A program made the translations under genes and the position numbers. From the NCBI GenBank assembly GCA_903905455.1, contig CAIVGN010000157.1, positions 27,320 to 91,319 of the forward strand: a DNA stretch of 64,000 bases, in the 5' to 3' direction. How positions within the stretch are numbered: position 1 is the stretch's first letter; each line of letters starts with the position of its first letter. The notes beneath the pieces were generated by a model. The model saw only the letters and a program-made list of their open reading frames with translations. It was not told where the DNA came from and made no database searches. Shown here one piece after another: positions 1 to 9,075 of the stretch. This DNA is from an uncultured Archangium sp. GTDB taxonomy: Bacteria; Myxococcota; Myxococcia; Myxococcales; Myxococcaceae.

Positions 1-845
1 TTGAGCGACTCGCGATCGGTGGCGCGGAAGTACTCGCCGCCCGTGGAGCTGGCGATCTTCTGCAGCAGCTCGGGGTTGATGGGGATCTCCACGTCGCGCC
101 ACGCGGTCTGGCCGAAGATGTCCTGGCCGGCCGGGAAGGGGACCTTGCCGCCCTTGCCCACGAGGATGGTGTACACGGGGATCTTCAGCGCGCGCGCGGC
201 CTCGGCGGCGTCCAGGGGTGACACCCGGCCGGCGTTGTTGTCGCCGTCGGTGATCAGCACCACCACCCGGCTCTTGGCCTCGGAGTCGCGCAGCCGGTTG
301 AGCGCCGTGGCCACCGCGTCACCGATGGCCGTGCCGTCTTCCAGCACGCGGGTGCGCAGCTGCTTGATGACCTCCTTGAGCACGCCGTAGTCGAGGGTCA
401 GCGGCGCCTGCGTGTAGGCCGCGCCCGAGAACACCACGAGGCCGATGCGATCGTTGGTGCGCCCGGCGAGGAACTCGGTGAGCACTTCCTTCGCCACGTG
501 GAGCCGGTTGTTGGGACGAAAGTCGGCCGCCTCCATGGAGGTCGAGAGATCGAGGGCGATCATGATGTCGATGCCCTCCACGCTGAGGTCCTTCACGCGG
601 CTGTCGCGCTCCTGGGGCCGGGCGAGGGCCACCACCGCCAGGACGTAGGCCGCGATGCGCAGCGCCGGGAGGATCCACAGCAGGTACGGGCGCACGCCGC
701 GGCCCTGCTTGAAGAGCTGGCTGGCCGCCGAGAACCGCAGCACCGCGCGCTTCTTCTTCTCGACCCACGCCCACCCGATGAACAGGGGCACGAGCACGAG
801 CAGCCACAGCACCTGCGGGCTCTGGAAGTTCGAGAGCTCGATCAC
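1..845 (-). CDS. batA: BatA-type von Willebrand factor A membrane protein (3' part cut off by window edge)
   Basis: The first 281 residues are present; the C-terminus lies beyond base 1. Translation from the GTG at 845-843 gives two hydrophobic segments (about residues 11-27 and 53-75), then a VWA domain with a complete MIDAS-type DLSTS motif (D99, S101, S103) and an ITDGDNN stretch near residue 198. This order of two helices followed by VWA is that of BatA/BatB proteins of the MoxR-Bat aerotolerance locus, which act at the inner membrane. The start overlaps the stop of the upstream BatD-like gene by four bases (GTGA), so the two are translationally coupled. Family assignment is firm. The choice between BatA and BatB is less certain because the C-terminus, where BatA carries a further helix, is missing. 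Confidence 0.85.
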   Translation of the reverse strand, partial: MIELSNFQSPQVLWLLVLVPLFIGWAWVEKKKRAVLRFSAASQLFKQGRGVRPYLLWILPALRIAAYVLAVVALARPQERDSRVKDLSVEGIDIMIALDLSTSMEAADFRPNNRLHVAKEVLTEFLAGRTNDRIGLVVFSGAAYTQAPLTLDYGVLKEVIKQLRTRVLEDGTAIGDAVATALNRLRDSEAKSRVVVLITDGDNNAGRVSPLDAAEAARALKIPVYTILVGKGGKVPFPAGQDIFGQTAWRDVEIPINPELLQKIASSTGGEYFRATDRESL

Positions 846-1804
846 GGCTTGGCGGGGGGCGGAGGGAGGAGCGCGGCCTGCGTGGCGTGCACGATGCGGT
901 ACGCCAGCTCGAGGTGCGTCTTGCAGTCGTCGACGCTGGGCTCCTGCCTGGCGTAGCGGATGAAGTCGGAGGCCTCGGCGAAGACCGCGAGATCGGCCAT
1001 CGGCAGGCCCGGGGTGGTGCGGGCCCGCAGGGCGTTGAGCAGCTCGGGCGTGGTGCTCTCGAGCGCCTCGAAGCCGTAGAGCTCGCCGAGGTAGCCGCGG
1101 ACGATCTCCGAGAGGCGGAAGTAGTACGGCTTGAACTCGCCCTTCGCGGGGAGGTTCTCCTTCGCCAGGCCGTCCAGCGCCTTGGTCACGCGCACGCGCA
1201 GCGGCTCGGGCGGGGCCACGTACACCGGCGTCGCCCCCTTCGGCCGCTTCAGGTACCGCACCAGCGCGTAGCCCAGGGCGAGCGCGGCCAGGACGCCGGC
1301 CAGGATGTAGAGGAGGCGCCAGCTCCGGATGGCGACCTCTTCCGGCGCCTTCACGTCGTAGAGGTTCTCGCCCTTCGTCTGCGCGTCGGCCGGCAACGTC
1401 GAGACGACCTCCAGCTTCACCCGCGGCACGGGCAAGGTGCCGGTGCCGCCGGCTGAGGTGATCTCGACCTCCAGGGCCGGGGTGTCCAGCGTGCCGAGCT
1501 GAAACGCGGCGAGCTTCACCAGGATGGTGGTGGTCGATTGGGCCGCCCCGTCGACCCGGCTGCGCTCCTGCCCGAGGTAGTCGAAGTCACCGAGATCGCT
1601 CGGGGTTTTGAGCTCGTAGCGTTGCCCCGGCTCGTGGGCGATGACGATCTCCAGGGTCGCCGGCTCGCCCAGCTTCACCTTGTCGGCGAGCACCCGGGCA
1701 TGCAGTTGAAGCGGAGACGCAAGTCCGCCATCGGGCTCCGCAGCAGGAGCCGCCCCAGCCAGCACGTAGACGAGCGACAACAGTCGAACCAAGGCACCTG
1801 ACAC
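842..1804 (-). CDS. BatD/DUF4381-like membrane protein of the Bat operon
   Basis: This is a 320-residue protein with a GTG start. It has an N-terminal signal segment (residues 1-22), an extracytoplasmic beta-rich domain containing the phrase VKLGEPATLEIVI, one transmembrane helix at about 163-183, and a cytoplasmic helical tail of about 130 residues rich in Tyr/Phe (PYYFRLSEIVRGYLGELYG). Tails of this kind occur in DUF4381/BatD-like proteins encoded next to VWA genes. The gene runs directly into batA with a four-base overlap, so it probably acts in the same MoxR-Bat complex. The exact role is not known. An ATG one base out of frame lies just upstream and was not used. Confidence 0.7.
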   Translation of the reverse strand: MSGALVRLLSLVYVLAGAAPAAEPDGGLASPLQLHARVLADKVKLGEPATLEIVIAHEPGQRYELKTPSDLGDFDYLGQERSRVDGAAQSTTTILVKLAAFQLGTLDTPALEVEITSAGGTGTLPVPRVKLEVVSTLPADAQTKGENLYDVKAPEEVAIRSWRLLYILAGVLAALALGYALVRYLKRPKGATPVYVAPPEPLRVRVTKALDGLAKENLPAKGEFKPYYFRLSEIVRGYLGELYGFEALESTTPELLNALRARTTPGLPMADLAVFAEASDFIRYARQEPSVDDCKTHLELAYRIVHATQAALLPPPPAKP

Positions 1805-1860
1805 ATTCCCGAGAACGCTCGGCGACGCAAGGGAACTCCGTGGGCTAGGGTTTCGTTCCC

Positions 1861-2421
1861 ATGAGCCAATTCCCCATCGACGTTGATGCAGAAGCCATCT
1901 TCCTCGACGGCGCCTGGTACACGCGAGAGGACCTTTCGCGCCGTATCCGCGCCATGTTGGACGCTGGCGACTTCAACGTCGCGCGGCCGTCCATGGCGCT
2001 CCAGGAGCTCACCCAGCTCATGCAGGGGGTGCGCACCCTGGCGTTCCGGTCGACCCCGGAGCTGGCCGACGCGCTCACCCAGCTCGCCACCCGGCTCCAG
2101 CAATCGGTCGGCGCGGTCATCCGGGAGGCGGTGACCCAGTACATCACCGACGCCAACTCCGAGCCGGTGGATCCCCGTCACCAGCAGGCCGAGCGCACGG
2201 AAGAGACGGTGCGGGCGGCCGTGCCCATGCCGCTGATCACCAGCACCACCAGCGAGGATCTCCCCAAGGTGATCGTCGAGGCGCCGCAGGTGATCGCCGG
2301 CCCCGGGGCGCTGCGGGCGGCCGGCGTCGAGAGCGGGGACCCCCTGGAGCTGACGCAGCGCAAGCAGCAGGCGGGCGCCGCCGCCGGCACCGAGGCCGAG
2401 CAGGTGTGGTTCAAGCAGTGA
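1861..2421 (+). CDS. Conserved hypothetical protein, unknown function
   Basis: This 186-residue protein is not recognised as a known family. The first half is mostly helical and charged (residues 20-110), with a stretch of regular amphipathic helices around LADALTQLATRLQQ. The second half is low-complexity, rich in Ala, Gly, Glu and Gln. There is no signal peptide or membrane helix, so it is probably cytoplasmic. It is transcribed away from the Bat genes. The start at 1861 is the first ATG of the frame; the preceding AGGG is a weak ribosome-binding site. Codon use and third-position GC match neighbouring real genes, which is the main reason to accept it as coding. Confidence 0.6.
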   Translation: MSQFPIDVDAEAIFLDGAWYTREDLSRRIRAMLDAGDFNVARPSMALQELTQLMQGVRTLAFRSTPELADALTQLATRLQQSVGAVIREAVTQYITDANSEPVDPRHQQAERTEETVRAAVPMPLITSTTSEDLPKVIVEAPQVIAGPGALRAAGVESGDPLELTQRKQQAGAAAGTEAEQVWFKQ

Positions 2422-2446
2422 ACGAAGTGGGCTACACGCCCCCGCC

Positions 2447-3709
2447 GTGATTCACGTGCTCACGCTGTTGGTAGCGACGACGGCCGCGCAGTCTCTCCCG
2501 CCCTGGATGACGGGGGAGAGCCAGCCGGCCGATCTGTCCGTCTCGCTGGTGACCTTCAGCCCCGGCGACTCGCTCGTCGAGTGGTGGGGCCACACCTCGT
2601 TCGTCATCGAGGACAAGCGGCTCAACCACGCCCGCCTCTACAACTTCGGCATGTTCGGCCCGAAGGAAGGCGACACCACCGGCTTCGTGCAGGACTTCAT
2701 CAAGGGCCGGCTCATCTTCTGGGTGGCCGATGATTCGGTGCTCGGCACCTTCAACTTCTACAAGAAGTACCTCGACCGCGACGTGCGCATCCAGGAGCTC
2801 GATCTCGAGCCCTCCGAGGCCATGGCCATCGCCAGGCGCCTGGGCACCCACGTGCTGCCCGAGAACCGCATGTACCGGTACCACCACTACAACGACAACT
2901 GCTCCACCCGGCCGCGCGACATCGTCGACGAGGCCATCGGTGGGCAGTTGAAGGCGGCCACCGCGGCGCCCTCGCGCATGACGCTGCGGCAGCACACCCT
3001 GCGCTACTCGGGGGTGAACCCGCCGATGTCGCTGGTGCTCGACTACCTGCAGGCCGACTCGCTCGACCAGCCCATCACCCAGCAGCAGGACGCCTACCTC
3101 CCCGACGAGCTCGAGCTGCAGCTGGCGCGGCAGCAGGTACAGCGGGCCGACGGCTCGGTGCGGCCGCTGGTGAAGAAGCAGTGGAACTGGTTCCAGAGCG
3201 CGCGAAAGCCGCCGCCGGCCGTCGCACCCAACTGGATTCCGTACGAGCTGGGGGTCGGGGTGCTGCTGGCGGCCCTCGCGCACGCGCTGGGGCACTGGGG
3301 CCGGGGTGGGAAGAAGGCCCCGCGCGTGCTGCTGGGGCTCTACACCGCGGTGCTCGGGCTGGGCCTCGGGGTCCTGGGCTCGGCGCTCGCGTTCCTGATG
3401 ACCTTCACCGACCACGACGTCACCTTCGGGAACGAGAACCTGTTCCAGGCCAACCCCATCACCCTGGCCTTGCTGCCGCTCGGGGTGATGCTCGCGTGGG
3501 GGTCGAAGCGGGCGGTGCGGGGCAACCGGGTCGTCTGGACCGTGCTCGCCGCGATCTCGGTGCTGGGGGTGCTGGTGAAGGTGCTGCCTTCCGCTGACCA
3601 GGCCAACGGGAACATCCTGGCGATCCTGGTGCCGGTGAACGTCGGCTTCGCCGCGCTGTGGTGGCTGCAGGCGCGCTTCGAACAGAAACGCGCGCCCACC
3701 GCCGGCTGA
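2447..3709 (+). CDS. DUF4105 (Lnb N-terminal periplasmic domain) membrane protein
   Basis: This 420-residue protein starts at GTG. A signal-like segment (residues 1-15) is followed by a periplasmic domain with the features of DUF4105/Lnb: WWGHTSFVIED near residue 46, which supplies the conserved His, and a later YHHYNDNCSTRPRD segment with the conserved Cys. The last 150 residues contain about five hydrophobic helices. Family members with this His/Cys pair include the Enterococcus Lnb lipoprotein N-acyl transferase, so a cysteine-dependent acyl or amide chemistry in the envelope is plausible here. The actual substrate is unknown. The gene ends five bases from the oppositely oriented superoxide dismutase gene. 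Confidence 0.75.
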   Translation: MIHVLTLLVATTAAQSLPPWMTGESQPADLSVSLVTFSPGDSLVEWWGHTSFVIEDKRLNHARLYNFGMFGPKEGDTTGFVQDFIKGRLIFWVADDSVLGTFNFYKKYLDRDVRIQELDLEPSEAMAIARRLGTHVLPENRMYRYHHYNDNCSTRPRDIVDEAIGGQLKAATAAPSRMTLRQHTLRYSGVNPPMSLVLDYLQADSLDQPITQQQDAYLPDELELQLARQQVQRADGSVRPLVKKQWNWFQSARKPPPAVAPNWIPYELGVGVLLAALAHALGHWGRGGKKAPRVLLGLYTAVLGLGLGVLGSALAFLMTFTDHDVTFGNENLFQANPITLALLPLGVMLAWGSKRAVRGNRVVWTVLAAISVLGVLVKVLPSADQANGNILAILVPVNVGFAALWWLQARFEQKRAPTAG

Positions 3710-3714
3710 AACGC

Positions 3715-4293
3715 TTACTTGAAGTTCGCGGCCGCGAAGTCCCAGTTGGCCAACTTCTCGAGGAAGGTCTCGACGTACTTCGCGCGGAGGTTGCGGTAGT
3801 CGATGTAGTACGCGTGCTCCCAGACGTCGCAGGTCAGCAGCGCCTTCTGGCCCTTGGTCATCGGGGTCTCGGCGTTGCCCGTGGTGACGATCTTCAGCTT
3901 GTCGCCTTCCTTGACCAGCCACGCCCAGCCCGAGCCGAACTGGCCCATGGCCGCGGTCGAGAACTGGCTCTTGAAGTCGGCAAACGAACCGAAGTCGCGC
4001 TTGATGGCCTCGGCCAGCGCGCCGGTGGGCTCGCCGCCACCTTCCGGCTTCATCGAGTTCCAGTAGAAGGTGTGGTTCCACACCTGCGCCGCGTTGTTGA
4101 AGACGCCGCCCGACGAGGTCTTCACGATCTCCTCGAGGCTCTTCTCGGCCTCAGGCTTGCCCTCGAGGAGCTTCTTGAGGTTCGTCATGTAGGCCTGGTG
4201 GTGCTTCTCGTAGTGGTACGAGAACGTCTCCTCGGTGAGGTGGGGAGCGAGGGCCGTCTTGGCGTAGGGGAGGGGATCGAGTTCGAACTTCAT
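3715..4293 (-). CDS. sodB: Superoxide dismutase, iron type
   Basis: This 192-residue enzyme converts superoxide to oxygen and hydrogen peroxide in the cytoplasm. All four metal ligands are visible: H27 (in SYHYEKHHQAY), H74 (in QVWNHTFYW), D156 and H160 (in DVWEHAYYIDY). The second-sphere glutamine is at Q70 within AAQVWNH, the position used by iron enzymes, rather than the later position used by manganese enzymes. Length is normal and no signal peptide is present. A strong AAGGAG ribosome-binding site lies seven bases before the ATG. The gene is divergent from prfB across a 119-base spacer that must hold both promoters. Confidence 0.95.
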   Translation of the reverse strand: MKFELDPLPYAKTALAPHLTEETFSYHYEKHHQAYMTNLKKLLEGKPEAEKSLEEIVKTSSGGVFNNAAQVWNHTFYWNSMKPEGGGEPTGALAEAIKRDFGSFADFKSQFSTAAMGQFGSGWAWLVKEGDKLKIVTTGNAETPMTKGQKALLTCDVWEHAYYIDYRNLRAKYVETFLEKLANWDFAAANFK

Positions 4294-4412
4294 GGTGACT
4301 CCTTGAAGGGGTGGAACTGACGCGGGCCTGAGTTAATGACCCGGGCCCCGAAAGTCAGCAGGGGAATGAGACTTGCGTCGGCCGGACCCACCGTCGTACT
4401 GGGAGGACTCCT

Positions 4413-5535
4413 ATGGCGAACGAGATCATCAGCATGAAGGTGGCGGACCTCCAGGCGAGGCTTTCGAGCCTCCGGGGGTCTCTTTGACGTCGACCGCAAG
4501 AAGAGCCGCATCGCGCTAGTCGAACGCGACTCCACGCTGCCCGACTTCTGGAACGACAACGTCAAGGCGCAGGGCATGCTCAAGGAGAAGACGCTCCTCG
4601 AGAAGCAGCTCGCGTCGTTCGAGGCCGCCCAGCGGCGCTTCGATGACGCCAAGACCCTCATCGACCTGGGCGTCGAGATGGGCGACCCGGCCAGCGAGCA
4701 GGAAGGCATCGCGATGCTCCCCGCGATGGAGGACTACCTCAAGCAGCTCGAGCTCGAGAAGATGCTCTCCGGGCCCAACGATCGCCTCAACTGCTACGTC
4801 GACATCAACGCCGGCGCCGGTGGCACCGAGTCCATGGACTGGGCCTCGATGCTCCTGCGCATGTACACGCGCTTCTGCGAGCGCCGCGGGTGGAAGGTCG
4901 AGATGTCCGACTACAACGCCGGCGAAGAGGCGGGCATCAAGAACGCCTCGCTGCGCATCGAGGGCGACAACGCCTACGGCTACATGAAGGCCGAGATGGG
5001 CGTGCACCGCCTGGTGCGCATCTCGCCCTACGACTCGAACGCCCGCCGCCACACCTCGTTCGCCTCCGTCGACGTGTACCCCGAGGTGGATGACGACATC
5101 AAAATCGACATCCCCGAGAAGGACTACGAGCTCAAGTTCATCCGCGGCGGCGGCGCCGGCGGTCAGAAGGTCAACAAGACCAGCTCCACCGCCCAGCTGC
5201 GCCACTTGCCGACCAACATCGTGCTCACCGTGCAGACCGAGCGCAGCCAGAGCGCCAACAAGGACATGGCCTTCCAGATCCTCCGCTCGCGCCTCTACGA
5301 TCTCGAGGTCAAGAAGCGCGAGGCCGAGAGCCAGACCCGCGAAGGCAACAAGTCCGACATCAGCTTCGGCTCCCAGATCCGCAGCTACGTGCTGGCGCCT
5401 TACCGCATGGTCAAGGACCTGCGGACCGGGGTGGAGTCAGGTCAACCTGACAAGGTGCTCGATGGTGACCTGGACGAGTTCATTACCGCCCAGCTCATGG
5501 GTGTGAAGAACCCCGCCAAGGCGCTGCCCGAATAA
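4413..5535 (+). CDS. prfB: Peptide chain release factor 2, expressed by programmed +1 frameshift
   Basis: This factor recognises UGA and UAA stop codons and triggers peptidyl-tRNA hydrolysis. The first 24 codons run from the ATG at 4413 (GGAGG at 4402-4406) to an in-frame TGA at 4485. A +1 shift at CTT-TGA-C continues into a 349-codon frame, giving 373 residues, the normal family length. The GGQ catalytic motif is at residues 249-251 in a GGGAGGQKVNK context. The stop-codon reading tripeptide is SPY at 204-206 instead of the usual SPF. A conceptual translation starting at the internal ATG at 4576 would drop the N-terminal domain and is wrong. Confidence 0.95.
4473..4488 (+). promoter_or_regulatory. 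prfB programmed +1 frameshift site
   Basis: CGG GGG TCT CTT TGA C. A Shine-Dalgarno-like GGGGG sits a few bases before the slippery CTT codon, which is followed by the in-frame UGA in the poor-termination context UGAC. This matches the known autoregulatory site of bacterial prfB: low release factor 2 slows reading of the UGA and favours slippage to UUU and continued translation. Confidence 0.95.
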
Positions 5536-5608
5536 TCAGTCTCCGTCCATCACCTGAGACTTTCTCTGGGCTATGCTCGGGACTTTCTCGGTCATGGTCG
5601 GGGGTTTG

Positions 5609-7591
5609 ATGCACTGCGGCACATGCGGCGATGAGCACGGTTCGGGCGCCTGTCCCAGGGCGGAGTCGACCTTTGTCCCGTGGGCGGCAGGGTCTGCCGA
5701 GTATCCCGCCCCGCTGCCGCCGATGTTCACGTCGCCGGCGCCCGTGGTCGACCCGTTGCTGGGCGCGCAGGTCGGCAGCTACAAGATCCTCAAGCTCCTG
5801 GGCACCGGCGGCATGGGCTCGGTGTACCTCGCGGAGCACTCGGGCATCGGCAGCCGCGCGGCGATCAAGTTCCTCCACGAGCACCTCGCCAGCAACCCAG
5901 ACCTCGTGCAGCGCTTCTATTCCGAGGCGCGCTCCGTCAACGTGATCGGCCACGCGAACATCGTCAGCATCTTCGACATGAACGTGCTGCCGCCCAACCG
6001 CTACTACCTGGTGATGGAGTACCTCGAGGGCCGCTCCCTCGAGTCGCTGGTGCAGCAGGGCCCGATGCCCCTGGCCCGCGCGGTGCCCATCCTGGTGCAG
6101 GTCTGCGACGCGCTCGAGGCCGCCCACGAGGCGGGCATCGTTCACCGTGATCTCAAGCCCGAGAACCTGATCCTCGTGAAGCGCGGCCGGCAGGAAGACT
6201 TCGTCAAGGTCTTCGACTTCGGCATCGCCAAGCTCGCGAGCACCGTGTCGAACCGCAAGACGGCCACGGGCATGATCATCGGCACGCCCGACTACATGGC
6301 CCCCGAGCAGGCCAGCGGCGAGCCCGTCGACAGCCGCACCGACCAGTACTCGCTGGGCGTCATCGCCTACGAGCTGGCCACGGGGAAGACGCCCTTCGCC
6401 GGCCTGCCGATCACCGCGATGCTCGTGGCGCACCTCACCCAGGAACCCAGGCCCCCGCACGAGGTCAACCCGGCCGTCTCGCGCGCGGTATCGATGGTGA
6501 TCCTCAAGGCGCTGGCCAAGAAGCCCGACGCCCGCTTCGCCAACGCCGGTGACTTCGGTCGTGCCCTCGAGCTCGCGCTCAAGGAATCTGAGTCGACGGG
6601 CAGCGGCGTGCTGGTGGCGGTGCCTGTCGAGCCCGCCGCGCTGCGCGCGACCCCGGCCCCGGCAGACTCGGTGCTCTCGCGCGTCACTCCCGCCCACGGC
6701 GGCGTGGTGATGGCCCCGCGCCACGTCACCCGCTTCGACGTGCAGGTGCAGGGCGAGCAGGGCGGGGTGCAGACGCTGCCGTGCCAGGACGTGTCGCGCG
6801 CCGGCTGCTTCGTGTGCAGCACCGGGACGCTGCCGCGCGTGTTCTCGCGCGTGAAGGTGACGCTGCCTTCGGTCGGCGCGTTGCTCGGCGACGTGGTGCG
6901 CCACGTGACCGTCGACCAGGCCGCCGCGTGGAACATGCCGCAGGGCTTCGGGGTGCAGTTCGTCAACGTGAAGCCCGAGCAGCGCGAAGGCCTCGATCGC
7001 CTGACGCACAGCCTCCCGGTCGCCCCCACCGAGCCCCAGCCTCCCGTGTCGCAGGCCGACGACCCGCTCGTCGAGAAGCTGCTGGCCGACGTGCGCAAGC
7101 GCATCCAGGGCGATCACTACGTGGTGCTGGGGCTGCCGCCCGACGCCGACATTCCCCTGGTGAAGTCCCGCGGGCGCGAGCTCTCGTCGCAGCTGGGCGA
7201 GCTGGGCAAGCGCCAGGTGTCCGACGGCCAGCTCAAGCAGATCGCCGCCGCCCAGGATCGGCTGCGCCAGGCCGTCGAGGTGCTGGGCAACCCGGTGAAG
7301 CGCGCGGAGTTCGACGGCTTGCGCTTCAACTGGAAGGGCGTGCTGGTGTGCCTCTCGGCCGGCCTGCGCGCCACCGAGCTCGAGGAGATCCGCAAGCGGT
7401 TCCTCAAGGCCAACGACGGTACCGAGGCCCGCGTCTCGCTGCACCTGATGACCGTGGACGCCCACGAGCGCGATGGCCACATCGCCGACGCCTTCCGCCT
7501 CGTCGAGCACGCGCTGAACATCGACCCGCTCAACCTCGCGCTGCACCACCGCCGCAAGGCGCTGCTCAAGCGCACCCCTCAGGCCCGCTGA
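5609..7591 (+). CDS. Ser/Thr protein kinase with PilZ and J-like domains
   Basis: Numbering is from the ATG at 5609, which follows a GGGGG ribosome-binding site; in-frame ATGs at 5573 and 5594 are alternatives. The 660-residue protein begins with a short Cys/His-rich knuckle (H2, C3, C6, H10, C15). An active-looking Hanks kinase follows: GTGGMGSVY near 65-73, Lys87, HRDLKPEN with D181, DFG with D203. A PilZ-type segment lies at about 370-465, beginning near RHVTRFDVQV. A region resembling a DnaJ J-domain is at about 490-570 (HYVVLGLPPDAD to KRAEFDGL) but lacks the HPD tripeptide. There is no membrane helix, so it is predicted cytoplasmic. PilZ domains often bind cyclic di-GMP, but the RxxxR/DxSxxG signature is only partly present here. 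Confidence 0.85.
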   Translation: MHCGTCGDEHGSGACPRAESTFVPWAAGSAEYPAPLPPMFTSPAPVVDPLLGAQVGSYKILKLLGTGGMGSVYLAEHSGIGSRAAIKFLHEHLASNPDLVQRFYSEARSVNVIGHANIVSIFDMNVLPPNRYYLVMEYLEGRSLESLVQQGPMPLARAVPILVQVCDALEAAHEAGIVHRDLKPENLILVKRGRQEDFVKVFDFGIAKLASTVSNRKTATGMIIGTPDYMAPEQASGEPVDSRTDQYSLGVIAYELATGKTPFAGLPITAMLVAHLTQEPRPPHEVNPAVSRAVSMVILKALAKKPDARFANAGDFGRALELALKESESTGSGVLVAVPVEPAALRATPAPADSVLSRVTPAHGGVVMAPRHVTRFDVQVQGEQGGVQTLPCQDVSRAGCFVCSTGTLPRVFSRVKVTLPSVGALLGDVVRHVTVDQAAAWNMPQGFGVQFVNVKPEQREGLDRLTHSLPVAPTEPQPPVSQADDPLVEKLLADVRKRIQGDHYVVLGLPPDADIPLVKSRGRELSSQLGELGKRQVSDGQLKQIAAAQDRLRQAVEVLGNPVKRAEFDGLRFNWKGVLVCLSAGLRATELEEIRKRFLKANDGTEARVSLHLMTVDAHERDGHIADAFRLVEHALNIDPLNLALHHRRKALLKRTPQAR

Positions 7592-7640
7592 GTTCTCGAG
7601 GTGCGGGAACCGGGTCCCGCCCCGCCGTGTTGAGACCCTG

Positions 7641-8321
7641 ATGCGCGCGTTGATCCTGCTGCTGCTCTCTTCCCTCGCGTTCGCCGACAAGGTCAAAGAG
7701 GTGAGGGCCTTGCGCGGGGCCGACGTGAAGGCCCTCGTCGAGAAGGCCGGGCTCTCGTACCCCGTCGACGAGGTCTACCTGCGGGGGTTCAAGAAGGACC
7801 GGCAGCTCGAGCTGTGGGCGGGCCAGCGCGGCCGGCCGCTGGTGCTGGTCAAGACCTACCCCTTCTGCGCGGCGTCCGGCGAGCTGGGCCCCAAGCGCAA
7901 GGAGGGCGATCTCCAGGTGCCCGAGGGGCTCTACGAGGTGCCGGAGTTCAACCCGTATTCCGACTACCACCTGTCGATGAAGGTCTCGTACCCCAACGCC
8001 AGCGACCGCCTGCGCAGCGACGCGAAGCGGCCGGGGGGTCTCATCTACCTCCACGGCAACTGCGCCAGCATCGGCTGCATCGCCATCGAAGACGCGCCCA
8101 TCGAGGAGGTCTACCTCATCAGCCTCGACGCGAAGCACAGGCCCATCCGCTTCGATCTCTTCCCCACCCGGCTCACCGACGAGGCCCTCGCCGCGCTCGA
8201 GGGCGACCCCCACCTGGGGTTCTGGCGCGAGCTCCAACCCGCCTACCTCGCCTTCGAGACCTCGAAGCGACCCGCCCCCTTCCGCGTGTCTGCGAAGACG
8301 GGCGCCTACGTTCTCAAGTAG
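7641..8321 (+). CDS. Exported L,D-transpeptidase-fold (YkuD, YafK/DpaA-like) protein
   Basis: This 226-residue protein has a clear signal peptide (MRALILLLLSSLAFA). The YkuD catalytic signature is complete: HGNCASIGCIAIED, with the His, Ser and nucleophilic Cys in the order HG-x4-S-x-GC. The preceding core VYLRGFKKDRQLELW matches the YafK branch, whose E. coli member DpaA cleaves the Braun lipoprotein-peptidoglycan link rather than forming 3-3 crosslinks. It is predicted to act in the periplasm on peptidoglycan. Whether it cross-links or cleaves cannot be told from sequence alone. Confidence 0.85.
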   Translation: MRALILLLLSSLAFADKVKEVRALRGADVKALVEKAGLSYPVDEVYLRGFKKDRQLELWAGQRGRPLVLVKTYPFCAASGELGPKRKEGDLQVPEGLYEVPEFNPYSDYHLSMKVSYPNASDRLRSDAKRPGGLIYLHGNCASIGCIAIEDAPIEEVYLISLDAKHRPIRFDLFPTRLTDEALAALEGDPHLGFWRELQPAYLAFETSKRPAPFRVSAKTGAYVLK

Positions 8322-8338
8322 CGTCAGCGCGCACCGCC

Positions 8339-8366
8339 GGAACCTTCTTTCGGCGCCGTTGTCTGG
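8339..8366 (+). promoter_or_regulatory. Candidate ECF-type promoter of the sigma factor gene
   Basis: GGAACC at 8339-8344 and GTCTGG at 8361-8366 are separated by 16 bases and lie 24 bases before the sigma-factor ATG. GGAAC-type -35 elements are typical of promoters read by RpoE-like ECF factors, which often activate their own gene. This is a sequence-pattern call only; the -10 match is partial. Confidence 0.35.
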
Positions 8367-8390
8367 CCCCCGCGTCGAAGCAGGTGATTC

Positions 8391-9071
8391 ATGAGCGACG
8401 ACGACCGGGAGGACGACGTGCCGAGCGACGTACTGGAGCTCCCAGCGCAAGCGATGGTCTCGGAGACCCGGGTCCCGGCCATCAGCCCCCCGGAGCACCT
8501 GCTGATCGCAAAGTTGCGCCGCGGTGACCCGGCGGCCTTCGAGACCCTGGTCCGCACCCACCAGGACCGCGTGTACGACTTCTGCGTACGCATGCTGGCG
8601 GATCGCGAAGAGGCGTTCGACCTCACGCAGGAAATCTTCATCAGCATTCACAAGCACCTGGACAAGTTCAGGGCTGACGCGAAGTTGACCACGTGGATCT
8701 ACCGCATCGCCCGGAACCACTGCCTCAACCGCCTCAAATACCTCAAGCGCCGAGGGCGCGGGCGCAGCGACGAGTACGGCGAGAGCAACGAGCTGTCGAT
8801 CTCCGAGGCCATGGGTGGCTCGGCGCGACCCGACGATGCGGTGTCGGCCCGGAAGGACCGCGAGCTGGTGCACCGCGCGATTCAAGAGCTCGACGAAGAC
8901 CAGCGCGCCCTCGTGGTGCTGCGTGACGTCGAGGGCCTGAGCTACGAAGAGATCATGGACATCACCGAGCTGCCCGAGGGCACGGTGAAGAGCCGGCTGC
9001 ATCGCGCGCGCGAAAAGCTGGCAGGGATCCTGATGAAGCTTGAACAGAGCTTCGCGGATCGAGGAGACTGA
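8391..9071 (+). CDS. RNA polymerase sigma-70 family factor, ECF/RpoE-like
   Basis: This 226-residue protein has sigma region 2 at about residues 50-115 (DREEAFDLTQEIFISIHKHL, then TTWIYRIARNHCLNRLK) and region 4 at about 165-220 (LSYEEIMDITELPEGTVKSR, a helix-turn-helix). Regions 1 and 3 are absent, as in extracytoplasmic-function factors. The acidic N-terminal extension of about 45 residues is longer than usual. The gene is followed after four bases by a small single-span membrane protein that is likely its regulator. The regulon is unknown. Confidence 0.92.
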   Translation: MSDDDREDDVPSDVLELPAQAMVSETRVPAISPPEHLLIAKLRRGDPAAFETLVRTHQDRVYDFCVRMLADREEAFDLTQEIFISIHKHLDKFRADAKLTTWIYRIARNHCLNRLKYLKRRGRGRSDEYGESNELSISEAMGGSARPDDAVSARKDRELVHRAIQELDEDQRALVVLRDVEGLSYEEIMDITELPEGTVKSRLHRAREKLAGILMKLEQSFADRGD

Positions 9072-9075
9072 CTTC

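Noticed and set aside
3725..3738. Perfect 14-bp palindrome TTCGCGGCCGCGAA at the end of sodB
   Set aside because: It is fully explained by Ala-Ala codons at the conserved SodB C-terminus and has no U-tract, so it is neither terminator nor operator by evidence.
5495..7696. Long minus-strand open frame (over 700 codons) opposite the kinase-PilZ gene
   Set aside because: Composition is that of an antisense GC-rich shadow and it covers a gene with complete kinase motifs on the plus strand.
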